Shown: positions 28,111 through 37,145, counted from the stretch's first letter. The stretch is DNA of 38,367 nucleotides from an uncultured Synechococcaceae cyanobacterium (GCA_903934375.1 CAIZNP010000192.1:1-38367), one strand, 5' to 3'. Notes: generated from the letters alone by a model not told the origin. Numbers and translations: made by a program.

Positions 28111-28890
28111 TTAGAAATCGCGCCGAAGCTCCACCAGCCTCTCGTCACAACGCAGCCGCAGGGCACCATCGAGCGCAAGGCCATCCACCTGCCAGGCACG
28201 GCCCTCATGCCAGTGGCTGCCCACCCGCCAGAGGCGCTGCTCCGCCTGCCGGCGCACCAGTTCCGCCTGGCCCGACGCCGCCACCGCCCACTCGAGCGCC
28301 CCCAGTGCAAGGGCTGCCAGGCGCTCCGGCCGGGCCTGGGGATGGTGCGGGCGATGGGTAGGACCATGCCGATGGCGCCTAGGGCCCGACTGAAGGGCCT
28401 CGGCCAGGGCGATGGCCGCGGGCGGCACCCGGTTGAGGCCATTGATCCCGATGCCGACACGGCAGCCCAGCAGAGTGCTGCCGCGCCAGCGCAGCCGCGG
28501 CAGCACACCGGCGAGCTTGCGGCCCTCGAGCAGCAGGTCGTTGGGCCACTTGATGCGTGGCTGCAGCCCAAGCCCCTCCAGCTGCAGGCACAGACCAAGG
28601 GTCACCGCCATGCCCGGCGCCGCCATGCCCGGCGCCGGCACAGCCCAGGGCATGGCGGCACTGAGCCAGAGGCCGCCCGCCGGAGAGTGCCAGCGCCGAC
28701 CCCGCTGGCCGTGGCCGCGGGTCTGACGGCGGGCGATCACCGCCAACGGCGGACGGAGGCCCCGCTCCAGCAAGCAATCCAGCTCTGCTTCAGTGCTCGC
28801 CGTGACCGGCTGCCAGACCAGCCGCCAGGGCAGTGGCTGCGGCCCGCATGGCCTGGCACGCAGGGCCGCGGCGACCAGGCCGACGCTCAC
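28111..28890 (-). CDS. birA: Biotin-[acetyl-CoA-carboxylase] ligase
   Basis: This enzyme attaches biotin to the carboxyl carrier protein of acetyl-CoA carboxylase. The 259-residue protein is the catalytic form without a DNA-binding domain. The biotin/ATP site segment is RRQTRGHGQRGRRWHSPAGG. KWPNDLLLEGRKLAGVL contains the catalytic Lys, and VGIGINGLN follows. GTG 28890 overlaps the aminotransferase stop by four bases (GTGA). A His/Arg/Pro-rich insertion near residue 170 (GPRRHRHGPTHRPHHPQARP) is low complexity and may be lineage-specific. Confidence 0.93.
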   Translation of the reverse strand: MSVGLVAAALRARPCGPQPLPWRLVWQPVTASTEAELDCLLERGLRPPLAVIARRQTRGHGQRGRRWHSPAGGLWLSAAMPWAVPAPGMAAPGMAVTLGLCLQLEGLGLQPRIKWPNDLLLEGRKLAGVLPRLRWRGSTLLGCRVGIGINGLNRVPPAAIALAEALQSGPRRHRHGPTHRPHHPQARPERLAALALGALEWAVAASGQAELVRRQAEQRLWRVGSHWHEGRAWQVDGLALDGALRLRCDERLVELRRDF

Positions 28891-30137
28891 AGGTGTGCCA
28901 GCCAGCGGCCGATGCGAGCGGCGCCAGCCTCCAGCTCCGCGCTGGGATGCACCAGGGCCAAGCGGGCATAGCCCTCGCCACCGGCGCCGAAGCCGTTGCC
29001 GGGCGTGAGGCAGACACCGGTGGCCTCCAGCAGCCGGGCGCAGAACGTTTCCGAGTCAAGGCCGAGCGCCACCGCCTGCTGCGGCAGGCGCAGCCAGAGG
29101 TAGAGGGCCATCGAGGGCCGTTGCACCGGCCAGCCGGCCGCCTCGAGTGCCGCCGCCATGCGGTCGCGGCGGTCGCGATACACTGGCAGAAGGGTCCGTG
29201 CCCAGTCGGGCGTCTGCTCCAGGGCGGCGATCGCACCGGCCTGCAGCGCCACGGACTGGTTGAAATCCACCACCCCCTTCACCTGGCGCAAGGCGGTGAT
29301 CAGCGGCTCGGCACCGATGGCGAAGGCCAGCCGGTAGCCCCCCAGGCACCAGCCCTTGGAGAAGGAGAAGAACTCGATGCCGCAGCGCCGCCAGTGGGGC
29401 GAGCGCAGCAGCGCCGGCGCCTCCCCCTCCAGGGCCAGATCCACGTAGGGGTTGTCGTGGGCGAACACAACGCCATGGCGCACCGCCCGCTCGGCGGCCG
29501 CCTCCAGCCAGGCCTGCTGGCCCGTGGTGGCGGTGGGATTGTGGGGAAAGCCCAACACCATCAGGCGCAGATCGTCCCACTGGCTGGGGCTGATCTGATC
29601 GAAATCGGGCGCGAAACCCTGCTCAGCCGCCAGGGGCAGGAAGCGGGGCCGGGCCGCGGCCAGATGCAGGCCACCCAGATGGGAGGGGTAGTAGGGATCG
29701 AGCAGCAGAGCCTGATCGCCGGGATTCAGCAGCGCCAGGGGCAGGTGGGCGGTGCCCTCCTGGGAGCCCACCAGCAGCAGCACCTCCCGCTCAGGATCCA
29801 CCGCTACGGCGAAGCGGCGCACAGCCCAGGCAGCCACCGCCTCGCGCAGGGGCAGGGTGGCGCCGTGCAGGCAGTAGGCAGCGCTGGCGGGCTGGCCCAG
29901 CTGGCTGCGGATCGCTTCGATCGCCTGCGGCGGCGGCTGCAGGTCGGTGGAGCCGAGCGAGAGATCCAGCAGGGGCGGCAGGCTCTGCCAGGGCTCGGCA
30001 GCAGCAAGCGCCTCCCGGTAGCGCAGCTTGCGCCCGTCATTGCGGGCGAAGACACCACTGCCGAGGCGCTGAACCCGGTCCGACAGCCGGAACCTGCCGG
30101 CCGCCGGATCCCGTCCGGGCTGCTCAGAGGTGGGCAT
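28887..30137 (-). CDS. PLP-dependent class I/II aminotransferase
   Basis: A 416-residue fold type I aminotransferase of the aspartate/LL-DAP-like group. Recognisable parts are DLSLGSTDLQPPPQAIEAI, LDPYYPSHLGG and GFPHNPTATTG with the Asn contacting PLP. AHDNPYVDLALEG has Asp-Tyr contacts, and FSFSKGWCLGGYRLAF holds the internal aldimine Lys. NGFGAGGEGYARLALVHPS is the C-terminal Arg segment for the substrate carboxylate. The exact amino-acid partner cannot be read from the sequence. Its start overlaps trxA by 14 bases and its end overlaps birA by four. Confidence 0.88.
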   Translation of the reverse strand: MPTSEQPGRDPAAGRFRLSDRVQRLGSGVFARNDGRKLRYREALAAAEPWQSLPPLLDLSLGSTDLQPPPQAIEAIRSQLGQPASAAYCLHGATLPLREAVAAWAVRRFAVAVDPEREVLLLVGSQEGTAHLPLALLNPGDQALLLDPYYPSHLGGLHLAAARPRFLPLAAEQGFAPDFDQISPSQWDDLRLMVLGFPHNPTATTGQQAWLEAAAERAVRHGVVFAHDNPYVDLALEGEAPALLRSPHWRRCGIEFFSFSKGWCLGGYRLAFAIGAEPLITALRQVKGVVDFNQSVALQAGAIAALEQTPDWARTLLPVYRDRRDRMAAALEAAGWPVQRPSMALYLWLRLPQQAVALGLDSETFCARLLEATGVCLTPGNGFGAGGEGYARLALVHPSAELEAGAARIGRWLAHL

Positions 30138-30456
30138 CCAGGAACGCCTTGAGCTGCGGCTGAGCCATGGCGCCCTCGTGGCGGGCCAGCTCCTCGCCGT
30201 TACGGAACACGATCAAGGTGGGCAGACCCTGAATGCCGAGGCTGTCGCGGCAGACGGGATTGGCATCCGCCTCCAGCTTGCCCACCACCAGGCGGCCGGC
30301 GTACTCGCGGGCTGCCCAGTCCATCAGCGGCGCCATCAGCCGGCAGGGGCCGCACCAGGCGGCCCAGACATCCACCAGCACCGGCGTGGCCGCCTCAAGC
30401 ACCTCGGCCTGAAAGGTGGCGTCGGTGAGCTGGGCGACGGAGACGTCGGCGGACAC
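30124..30456 (-). CDS. trxA: Thioredoxin
   Basis: A 110-residue thioredoxin that reduces disulfides in the cytoplasm. The active site WCGPC is at 34-38 and the cis-Pro loop is GLPTLIVF. An additional Cys occurs in DANPVCRDSLG. Start GTG 30456 gives a normal length. It leads an overlapping run with the aminotransferase, birA and M23 genes, which probably share a transcript. Upstream, 58 bases separate it from the Vipp1 gene on the same strand. Confidence 0.94.
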   Translation of the reverse strand: MSADVSVAQLTDATFQAEVLEAATPVLVDVWAAWCGPCRLMAPLMDWAAREYAGRLVVGKLEADANPVCRDSLGIQGLPTLIVFRNGEELARHEGAMAQPQLKAFLDAHL

Positions 30457-30514
30457 GGCGGAAAGGGGCTGGGTAAAAGGGATTGTATGGATCGGCCTTG
30501 ACGGGCGGAATGCC

Positions 30515-31297
30515 TCAGAGCTTGTCGATCGAGCGCTTCAGCTCCTCCAGCTCAGCGTCGACCGGCTCAACCTTGACCGCCTCCACCTTCACAGGCTCAA
30601 CAACGCCGCTGGCGGCGGGCAGGCTGCCGGCCACGCTGGTGCCGGCCAGCCGGCCCTTGAGGGCGGCCAGTTCGTCATCCACATCGGGGGATGCCTCGAG
30701 GGCGGCGAACTGGCTTTCGAGATCCGAGCCCGCCAGCTCCGCGGCGGCCTGGCTGCGGGCCTCCAGGGCCTGCACCTTCTCCTCCATCTGCTCGAAGGCC
30801 GCCATCGAGGAGTTGGTGCCGAGGCTGCCAACCGCGCTCTGCAGCTGCTCCTGGGCCTGGGCCGCCTGAGCCCGGGCCTTGAGCATGTCCTTCTTGGTCT
30901 TGGCCTCGGCGATCTTGCTCTCGAGCTGCACCAGGCTCTTCTTGAGCTGGTCCACCTGACCGGCCTGGCTCTGCAGCTGCGTGCGCAGCGCGGTGGCGGT
31001 GTCGGTGCAGGTCTTGCGGCGGCCGAGGGCCTCGCGGGCCAGATCCTCCTCCCCCTTCTTGAGGGCCAGTTCAGCCCGCTCGTACCAGGTGGCGGCCTGG
31101 GCCTCGGCCTGCTCCGCCTGGTTCTGAATGCGCTTCTGGCTGGCGATGGCGGTGGCGACCGCCTGGCGCAGCTTCACCAGGTCGGCCTGCATGTCTGCCA
31201 CCGACTGGTCGAGAATCTTGCCGGGATCCTCCATCGCTCCGACCGCCGCGTTGGCGTTGGCGCGGATCAGGCGGCTGAGACGATCAAAGAAGCCCAT
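30515..31297 (-). CDS. vipp1: Vipp1 / PspA family membrane-remodelling protein
   Basis: A 260-residue ESCRT-III-like protein of the PspA/IM30 family, which coats membranes and is needed for thylakoid upkeep. The N-terminal amphipathic helix is MGFFDRLSRLIRANANAAV. It is followed by EDPGKILDQSVADMQADL and long coiled-coil helices rich in Lys, Glu, Ala and Gln. A C-terminal extension after a Val/Glu/Pro linker ends in AELEELKRSIDKL, as expected of Vipp1 rather than plain PspA. It diverges from the DUF721 gene across 103 bases. Confidence 0.93.
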   Translation of the reverse strand: MGFFDRLSRLIRANANAAVGAMEDPGKILDQSVADMQADLVKLRQAVATAIASQKRIQNQAEQAEAQAATWYERAELALKKGEEDLAREALGRRKTCTDTATALRTQLQSQAGQVDQLKKSLVQLESKIAEAKTKKDMLKARAQAAQAQEQLQSAVGSLGTNSSMAAFEQMEEKVQALEARSQAAAELAGSDLESQFAALEASPDVDDELAALKGRLAGTSVAGSLPAASGVVEPVKVEAVKVEPVDAELEELKRSIDKL

Positions 31298-31400
31298 GGA
31301 TCAGAGGGATGGATCGAGGGGTGGGGCAGGGTCAGAGGCTAGCCAGAGTCGCCGCATCCAGACAGCGGGATTGCCGCACATCCCCTACGGTCATTGCACG

Positions 31401-31958
31401 ATGGCGATCGCACCGCGCAATCAGAGCCGGCGGCAGGGCGAGGTGACCCTGCTGCTGCCGCCGCCGCCGCCGCCAGCCCAGGGCCTGGCGGCGGTGCTGG
31501 CGGAGCTGCAGCGCGACTGGCGGAACGATGGCCACCTGGCGGCGCTCTGGCAGGCCTGGCCGCGGATCGCCGGCCCGCAGCTGGCCCAGCACTGCCGGCC
31601 ACTGCGCCTGCAGGGGCGGCGTCTCACCGTGGGGGGCAGCCATCCCCAGTGGCTGCAAGCGCTGCGCTTCAACCGCCACCAGCTTCTGGGGGCGCTGCAG
31701 GGGGCGGGCTTTGCGGTGCAGGAGATCCAGATCCAGCAGCACCATCCCGGCGAGCTGCCGCCACCGGGCTCGCAGCAGGAGGCGGGCAGCTGGGCCCTTC
31801 ACCCCAGCCGGGTAAATGTGCACGGCATGGCCAACTGCCCCAGCTGCCGGCGCCCCTCGCCGGTGGGCGAACTGCAGCGCTGGGGACACTGCAGCTTCTG
31901 CCAGCGCGAACGGATGGGCGATGGGGTGGCGATGGGAACCCCCAGCGAGCCTCAGTAG
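31401..31958 (+). CDS. DUF721 protein with C-terminal zinc ribbon
   Basis: A 185-residue protein. The N-terminal part has a Pro run (LLLPPPPPPAQGL), and the DUF721 domain covers about residues 30-110, with LWQAWPRIAGPQLAQHCRPL and GRRLTVGGSHPQWLQALR. The C-terminal CPSCRRPSP...GHCSFCQRER supplies four Cys in a zinc-ribbon arrangement. DUF721 proteins resemble DciA, the helicase loader, but this assignment is only by family. The end overlaps the stop of the convergent GT39 gene by seven bases. Confidence 0.8.
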   Translation: MAIAPRNQSRRQGEVTLLLPPPPPPAQGLAAVLAELQRDWRNDGHLAALWQAWPRIAGPQLAQHCRPLRLQGRRLTVGGSHPQWLQALRFNRHQLLGALQGAGFAVQEIQIQQHHPGELPPPGSQQEAGSWALHPSRVNVHGMANCPSCRRPSPVGELQRWGHCSFCQRERMGDGVAMGTPSEPQ

Positions 31959-33775
31959 CGCTCAGGCCGCGGCCGCTGCCAGTCGGCGGCGGGAACACCC
32001 TGGCTCCGGAGCGTCGAACCAAGGGCCTCCAGGTCGGTGCGGTGCACGCGCCAGAGGGCATAGAGCCCGCGGCGGGCCAGGGTCTGATGGGGCAGCTCGC
32101 GCCAATGGGGGAGCTGGGCTGTTCCCGCATCGATCACCAGCAGCAGGGTGGCCGTGGGGCTGGCTGGCGAGGGGGTGAATCCGCGCCGCTGCTCACGCAG
32201 CAGTCGGTCGCTGAGGTTGAGCGGGCCGTTGGGCTGCACCCCTTCGTAGAGAACCACCTGCCGGGTGTAGTAGTGCAGCGAGGGCTTGAGAATGCCAACC
32301 ATCGCCAGGGGCTCGCCTGGGCGACGCAGAGCCAGCACATCAGCGGCCACCTGCCGCACCGGCAGTTGCCGCACCCGGTCCCCCAGGCGAACCATCGGCA
32401 GCAGGGCTGTGAGCACGAACAGCACCAGGGCGAGCTGGGATCCCAGCAGCCAGAAGGGCCGCCAGTGCGCCGACCCCCTGGGCAGCACCAACGCCAGCAG
32501 CAGGGCCAGGCTGAAGCAGGCCGCTGCCCGCAGCACGGCACCGCTGGCCAACAGCTCCGCCGGCAGGGTGGGCAGCTCCGGATCGCTGATCAAAGGAATC
32601 CAGCGCGGCGATGCGGCCAGGCCGGCGCTGACCAGCGCCAGCAGTGCCAGCGTGGCGCCCCAGATCACGGCGCCGGCCCGGCCGGCGCGCAGCAGCCTGG
32701 GGTCGAGGGCCGCCCAGCCGATGAGCAGTCCGGCCGCCGGAGTCGCCGGAATCCAGTAACTCGGCAGCTTGGTGGCCGCCAGGGTGAAGAACAGCAGCAC
32801 CGCCAGCAGCCAGCAGGCGGCGAACAGGGGCAGCGACTGACCTGGAGCCGGGGGGGCGGATCGGGATTGCCGCAGCGCCGCCAGCAAACCCGCCAGCAGC
32901 AGCGGTGTGAACGGCAGTGAGGCCACCACCAGCACCGGCAGGAAGAACCACCAGGGCTGCAGATGGTTGTTCACCACGCCGGTGAAGCGCTGGAGGTTGT
33001 GGTAGCCGAAGAAGCTGTCCCAGAAGGGCTTCCCCTCCACCAGCAGTTCCAGCAGATACCAGGGCAGCGCCACCAGGGCGGTGAGCAGCAGGCCGGGCCA
33101 GGGACGCAGGCAGCGCAGGAGTGTGAGGCCATCGCCCTGCCGCCAACCGAACAGCAGCAGGCTCAAGCCGACCAGCACCACGGCCACCGGCCCCTTGGCC
33201 AGCACGGCCAGCCCCAGCACGAGCCAGGGGAGCCACCAACGGCGGCCGCCTGCGGCATAACAGCGCCACATCAGCAGCAGGCTCGCCGAGAGCAGTGCGC
33301 TGAACAGGGCGTCGCTGACGGCGATGCGGCTCCAGAGCAGCACCAGCGGCGACAGCGCGAAGGCCAGGGGAGCCACCAGGGCACTCAGCAGCCGCGGCCG
33401 CTCCTGCTGCGGCCAGCGCAGCAGGGTGGCGGACAGCAGCAGCATCGTGCCGACGCTGCTCAGGGCCGAGGGAAGCCGCGCCGCCCAGGTGCCGAGAGAA
33501 TTCCAGCTGTCCTGACCCGGCAGCAGGTAACCCAGCGCCATCAGCCAGTACACCAGGGGCGGCTTGTCGTAGCGGGGCAGACCGTTGACCCGCGGCGTCA
33601 GCCAGTCGCCCGTCTCCGCCATGGCCCGGGCTGAGGCGGCGAACAGAGGCGGCGTCTCATCCACAAGGCCGGTGAGGCCCAGCTGCCAGACGAACAGGGC
33701 CAGACCGAGCAGCAGAACCGCCAGCAGGAGCAGCCGCCCAGGTCGCCGCAGCGGTAGCGCGGCACCGGGGCGCAT
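31952..33775 (-). CDS. GT39/GT83-family (ArnT-like) membrane glycosyltransferase
   Basis: A 607-residue polytopic protein of the PMT/ArnT type, which transfers sugars from polyprenyl-phosphate donors on the outer face of the plasma membrane. After the first helix comes GLTGLVDETPPLFAASARAM with the conserved acidic DE pair. YDKPPLVYWLMALGYLL is another hallmark. About eleven to thirteen hydrophobic segments follow, then a soluble C-terminal domain. ATG 33775 was chosen; GTG 33808 adds 11 residues. It follows the GT4 gene by 59 bases. Donor and acceptor are unknown. Confidence 0.85.
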   Translation of the reverse strand: MRPGAALPLRRPGRLLLLAVLLLGLALFVWQLGLTGLVDETPPLFAASARAMAETGDWLTPRVNGLPRYDKPPLVYWLMALGYLLPGQDSWNSLGTWAARLPSALSSVGTMLLLSATLLRWPQQERPRLLSALVAPLAFALSPLVLLWSRIAVSDALFSALLSASLLLMWRCYAAGGRRWWLPWLVLGLAVLAKGPVAVVLVGLSLLLFGWRQGDGLTLLRCLRPWPGLLLTALVALPWYLLELLVEGKPFWDSFFGYHNLQRFTGVVNNHLQPWWFFLPVLVVASLPFTPLLLAGLLAALRQSRSAPPAPGQSLPLFAACWLLAVLLFFTLAATKLPSYWIPATPAAGLLIGWAALDPRLLRAGRAGAVIWGATLALLALVSAGLAASPRWIPLISDPELPTLPAELLASGAVLRAAACFSLALLLALVLPRGSAHWRPFWLLGSQLALVLFVLTALLPMVRLGDRVRQLPVRQVAADVLALRRPGEPLAMVGILKPSLHYYTRQVVLYEGVQPNGPLNLSDRLLREQRRGFTPSPASPTATLLLVIDAGTAQLPHWRELPHQTLARRGLYALWRVHRTDLEALGSTLRSQGVPAADWQRPRPERY

Positions 33776-33834
33776 CGGCGGGCTGTCGGTGGCGTCAGCA
33801 GGCAGCACCGGGGCCAGGCATCAGCGGCATGACC

Positions 33835-34911
33835 TTATCGCCCGAGCCCCGCGCACAGCCACGCCTCAATTCGCTCCGCCAGCACCGCCCGCGAGGCGTT
33901 GTCCTCCACCCAACGGCGACAGGCCGCCCGATCGATGCTGCCCGCTCGCTCCACCGCCGCCACCAGGCCCGCCACGTCGTCGGGCTCCACCAGCAGGCCG
34001 TTGAGGCCCGGCTGCACCAGTTCACCGGGCCCGCCGCGGCGGTAGGCCACCACCGGTACGCCACAGGCCATCGCCTCCACCACCACGTTGCCGTAGGCCT
34101 CGTTCCACTTGGGGGTGTTGAGCAGCGCCTGGCACGCACCCAGCTGGGCCTGCAGCTCCGCCGTGGGCAGGAAGCCGCGCCAGTCGAGGGTGCCGGCCGG
34201 CACCGAGGCCGCCACCGCCGCCGCATAGGCCGGGTCCTCCACCAGACCCCACACCGCCAGGGGCAGCCCCAGCTGCGCAGCCGCCGCCGCCGCATCCTCC
34301 AGCCCCTTCTCCGGCGCCACCCGCCCCACCCAGCCCAGCAGGGGCTCGGGATCAGCGCGGAAGTAGTAGGCCAGCAGATCAAAGCCATTGCCCACCACCA
34401 CCGGCGGCTGCGGCAGGGCAAAGTCCGCCGCCTGCGCCAGGCTGTGGAAGGCCAGTCGCCGCTGATCCCAGGCCGCCACCTCGGTGATCACCGCATCCAT
34501 GGCATCGCTCACCGAGCCCATGCTCACCAGGTGGAAGATGGGTAGCGGCGCCGTGGCCGTGAGCCAGAGCGGCAACCAGTCGTAGGCGAGGTTGATCACC
34601 GCATCGAAGCCCGCCGGCGGGCCCTCCTGGAGCACCCGCCGCCAGAGGCGGGGCAGAAGGGCGTCGACCGGCAGGGTGATGGGAGCCTCACGGCCCTGAT
34701 GCTGGGCGCTGGGCTGGGGCCCACCGGCACAGGTCCAGAGCTCGGCAACGGCACAGTCGGCCGGCAGCTGCGACCCTTCGGCCGCCAGCACCGTGAGCCG
34801 ATGACCTCGGAGCAGCAATCCCGCCACCAGGCCGGTGAGGGTGAGCTCCACGCCACCGCCTCGGCCGCTGCCGAGCGGGCCGAGCGGGGTGGCCACCACC
34901 AGCAGCTTCAT
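33835..34911 (-). CDS. GT4-family glycosyltransferase
   Basis: A 358-residue GT-B enzyme. The N-terminal MKLLVVATPLGPLGSGRGGG has the family glycine loop. The C-terminal domain has WVGRVAPEKGLEDAAAAA, then NTPKWNEAYGNVVVEAMACG with the catalytic-site Glu, then GGPGELVQPGLNGLLVEPDD. Length and N-terminus recall cyanobacterial proteins annotated as UDP-glucose:tetrahydrobiopterin glucosyltransferase, but I cannot confirm that substrate. Its ATG overlaps the stop of the transporter gene (ATGA). Confidence 0.88.
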   Translation of the reverse strand: MKLLVVATPLGPLGSGRGGGVELTLTGLVAGLLLRGHRLTVLAAEGSQLPADCAVAELWTCAGGPQPSAQHQGREAPITLPVDALLPRLWRRVLQEGPPAGFDAVINLAYDWLPLWLTATAPLPIFHLVSMGSVSDAMDAVITEVAAWDQRRLAFHSLAQAADFALPQPPVVVGNGFDLLAYYFRADPEPLLGWVGRVAPEKGLEDAAAAAAQLGLPLAVWGLVEDPAYAAAVAASVPAGTLDWRGFLPTAELQAQLGACQALLNTPKWNEAYGNVVVEAMACGVPVVAYRRGGPGELVQPGLNGLLVEPDDVAGLVAAVERAGSIDRAACRRWVEDNASRAVLAERIEAWLCAGLGR

Positions 34912-35897
34912 GGCAGCACCTCAGCCGATCCCTGCAGGCTGGCCGGAGGCTGCCAGAGCTGGGCGCGCCTGTTGATCAGCAGCACGCTCACCAGGGCGAG
35001 GGCTGCACCGCACCACTGCAACGGGCGCAGGCCCTCCCCCAGCAGCACCACGCCGCAGAGCAGGGCGAACACCGGGGTGAGGAAGGTGAGCGAGGTGAAG
35101 CTGGTGAGATCCCCCTGGCTGGCGAACCAGAAGAACAGTCCATAGGCCAGGGCACTGCCGAACAGAGCCGCGTAGGCCATCAGCGCCCAGTCGATGCCGG
35201 TCCAGCTGGGCCAGAAGGGAGGTGCCGCCGGATCGACGAGCGGGGCCAGGGCCGATGCCAGCAGCAGCGGCAAGGCGCCCAGCAGCATGTGCCACCCCGT
35301 TACTGCCACCGGATCGCTGTGGCGGCAGGCGTAGCGGCTGATCACCGTGCCCAGGGCCATGGCCAGGGCCGCCGCCAACATCCACAGCTCACCATGGCTC
35401 CAGGCCCGCTCCGTGAGGACATTCGGGCCCATCAACCACCAGTGCCGCAGCAGCGAGGCCGGCAGGCCCAGGCAGAGGATGCCGAGCAGGCCCAGCAGCA
35501 GCCCGAACCAGCCCACCGGGTTGATCGCGTCGCCGAACAGGCTGCGGGCCAGCAGTGCCACCGCCAGGGGCTGCGAATCGATCAGCACCGACCCCAGCCC
35601 CGCACCGGTGCCCACCAGCCCGCGCGCCAGCAGGCCCTGAAAGGCGGTGGCATCCACCAGCGCGAACAGCAGCAACCAGCCCCAGTCGCGCCGATCCACC
35701 CGCCAGCCCGCCAGCCCGCCAGGCAGCCCGCCACCGCGCCAGAGCGAGGCCGCCAGCAGCAGCAGCAGCCCCGCCGGCAGCAGCCGCAACCAGGCGAGGG
35801 TGAGCGGGCCGGCCCCGTCCAGCAGTGGTTTCATGGCCGCCATCGCCGTGCCCCAGAGCGCGAAGGGCAGCAGCATCAACAGCCAGCGCCACGTCAC
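34908..35897 (-). CDS. EamA (DMT superfamily) transporter
   Basis: A 329-residue protein with ten hydrophobic helices in two EamA repeats. Landmarks are PFALWGTAMAAMKPLLDG, the short loop GSVLIDSQPLAVALLA, and in the second half SLTFLTPVFALLCGVVLLGE, a typical EamA ending. These carriers move metabolites or drugs; the substrate is not predictable. The longest frame uses GTG 35897 (MTWRWLLML), which fits. It heads a run with GT4 and GT39 and diverges from sppA across 55 bases. Confidence 0.88.
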   Translation of the reverse strand: MTWRWLLMLLPFALWGTAMAAMKPLLDGAGPLTLAWLRLLPAGLLLLLAASLWRGGGLPGGLAGWRVDRRDWGWLLLFALVDATAFQGLLARGLVGTGAGLGSVLIDSQPLAVALLARSLFGDAINPVGWFGLLLGLLGILCLGLPASLLRHWWLMGPNVLTERAWSHGELWMLAAALAMALGTVISRYACRHSDPVAVTGWHMLLGALPLLLASALAPLVDPAAPPFWPSWTGIDWALMAYAALFGSALAYGLFFWFASQGDLTSFTSLTFLTPVFALLCGVVLLGEGLRPLQWCGAALALVSVLLINRRAQLWQPPASLQGSAEVLP

Positions 35898-35924
35898 AGT
35901 TCAAGCCGGCTTGGCCCACCTTTT

Positions 35925-35930
35925 TAAGAT
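35925..35930 (+). promoter_or_regulatory. Possible -10 box before sppA
   Basis: TAAGAT after a T-run lies 23-28 bases upstream of the sppA ATG in the 55-base divergent gap. It stands out as AT-rich in a GC-rich context. No convincing -35 is visible at the usual distance. Confidence 0.35.
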
Positions 35931-35952
35931 CCAGCCACTCCTCAGTGCATCA

Positions 35953-36765
35953 ATGGCCTGGCCCTGGCGCCGTAAGTCCCGCCGCAAGCTGGCGCGAATC
36001 GCCATCGAAGGGCCGATTTCAGGCAGCACCCGCAGCCGCGTTCTCAAGGCGCTGCGGGAGGTGGAGGAGCGTGAATTCCCAGCGTTGCTGCTGCGGATCG
36101 ACAGCCCCGGCGGCACCGTTGGCGACAGCCAGGAGATCCACGCCGCCATCGGCCGCCTGCGCGCCAAGGGCTGCCGGGTGGTGGCGAGCTTCGGCAACAT
36201 CTCCGCCTCCGGCGGCGTGTATGTGGGCGTGGCGGCGGAGAAGATCGTGGCCAACCCAGGCACGATCACAGGCTCCATCGGCGTGATCCTGCGCGGCAAC
36301 AACCTCTCGCGGCTGCTGGAGCGGATCGGCATCCAGTTCGAGACCGTGAAGAGCGGCCTCTACAAGGACATCCTCTCGCCGGATCGAGCCCTCACGGACG
36401 GGGAGCGTGAGCTGCTGCAGAGCCTGATCGATTCCAGCTACGACCAGTTCGTGGCGGCCGTGGCCGAGGGCCGCGGCCTCAGCGAGGAGGTGGTGCGCGC
36501 CTTCGCCGACGGCCGGGTGTTCAGCGGCGCCCAGGCACAGACGCTGGGGCTGGTGGACGCCCTGGGCGATGAGGAGGAAGCCCGCCGGCTCGCCTGCCAG
36601 CTGGCCGAGCTCGACGTCGAGAAGACACGCCCGATCACCTTCGGCAAACCGGTCAAGCGCATCGCCGGCGTCATCCCCGGGCGGTCGCTGCTGGGCCAGC
36701 TGAGCGAGAGCCTGCAACTGGAGCTGGCCTGGAGCGGTCAACCCCTCTGGCTGCATCGCCCATGA
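35953..36765 (+). CDS. sppA: Signal peptide peptidase SppA
   Basis: A 270-residue serine peptidase of the S49 family that degrades cleaved signal peptides. It is the short, single-domain form. RIDSPGGTVGDSQEI is the oligomer-pocket loop, SASGGVYV contains the nucleophile Ser at about 86, and SGLYKDI supplies the general base Lys at about 138. The basic start MAWPWRRKSRRKL lacks a clear transmembrane anchor. It overlaps the following aroH by four bases (ATGA). Confidence 0.92.
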   Translation: MAWPWRRKSRRKLARIAIEGPISGSTRSRVLKALREVEEREFPALLLRIDSPGGTVGDSQEIHAAIGRLRAKGCRVVASFGNISASGGVYVGVAAEKIVANPGTITGSIGVILRGNNLSRLLERIGIQFETVKSGLYKDILSPDRALTDGERELLQSLIDSSYDQFVAAVAEGRGLSEEVVRAFADGRVFSGAQAQTLGLVDALGDEEEARRLACQLAELDVEKTRPITFGKPVKRIAGVIPGRSLLGQLSESLQLELAWSGQPLWLHRP

Positions 36766-37145
36766 GCGACCTCCCCCAGCTGCGGGCCCTGCGCGGGGCC
36801 ACCACCGTCAGCGCCAACTCCTGCGAGGCGATCGCCGAGGCCGTGGCCGAACTGCTGGATGCGCTCGTGCAGCGCAACGGCCTGGAGGGCGAGCAGGTTC
36901 TCTCCGTCACCTTCTCGGTGACTGCCGATCTGGATGCCTGCTTTCCCGCCGCCATCGCCCGGCGCCGCCCCGGTTGGGATGCGGTGGCCCTGCTGGATTG
37001 CCAGCAGATGGCCGTGCAGGGGGACCTGCCGCGCTGCATCCGACTGCTGGCCCACGCCTGGCTGGCCGCGGGTCGGCCGGTCTGCCACGCCTACCTGCGC
37101 GAGGCGACGCGGCTACGCCCAGACCTGGTTCATCCCGCAGACTGA
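36762..37145 (+). CDS. aroH: Chorismate mutase, AroH type
   Basis: A 127-residue AroH-class chorismate mutase that converts chorismate to prephenate for Phe/Tyr synthesis. RALRGATTV carries the equivalent of Bacillus Arg7, CIRLL the equivalent of Arg90, and HAYLREATRLRPDL the C-terminal active-site edge. The residue aligned by eye to Bacillus Glu78 is Gln (CQQM). It overlaps sppA by four bases and is followed by a 121-base gap with no clear gene. Confidence 0.9.
   Translation: MSDLPQLRALRGATTVSANSCEAIAEAVAELLDALVQRNGLEGEQVLSVTFSVTADLDACFPAAIARRRPGWDAVALLDCQQMAVQGDLPRCIRLLAHAWLAAGRPVCHAYLREATRLRPDLVHPAD

Noticed and set aside
33776-33808. 11-residue N-terminal extension of the GT39 protein
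   Set aside because: GTG 33808 is possible, but ATG 33775 is stronger and gives a normal basic start before the first helix.
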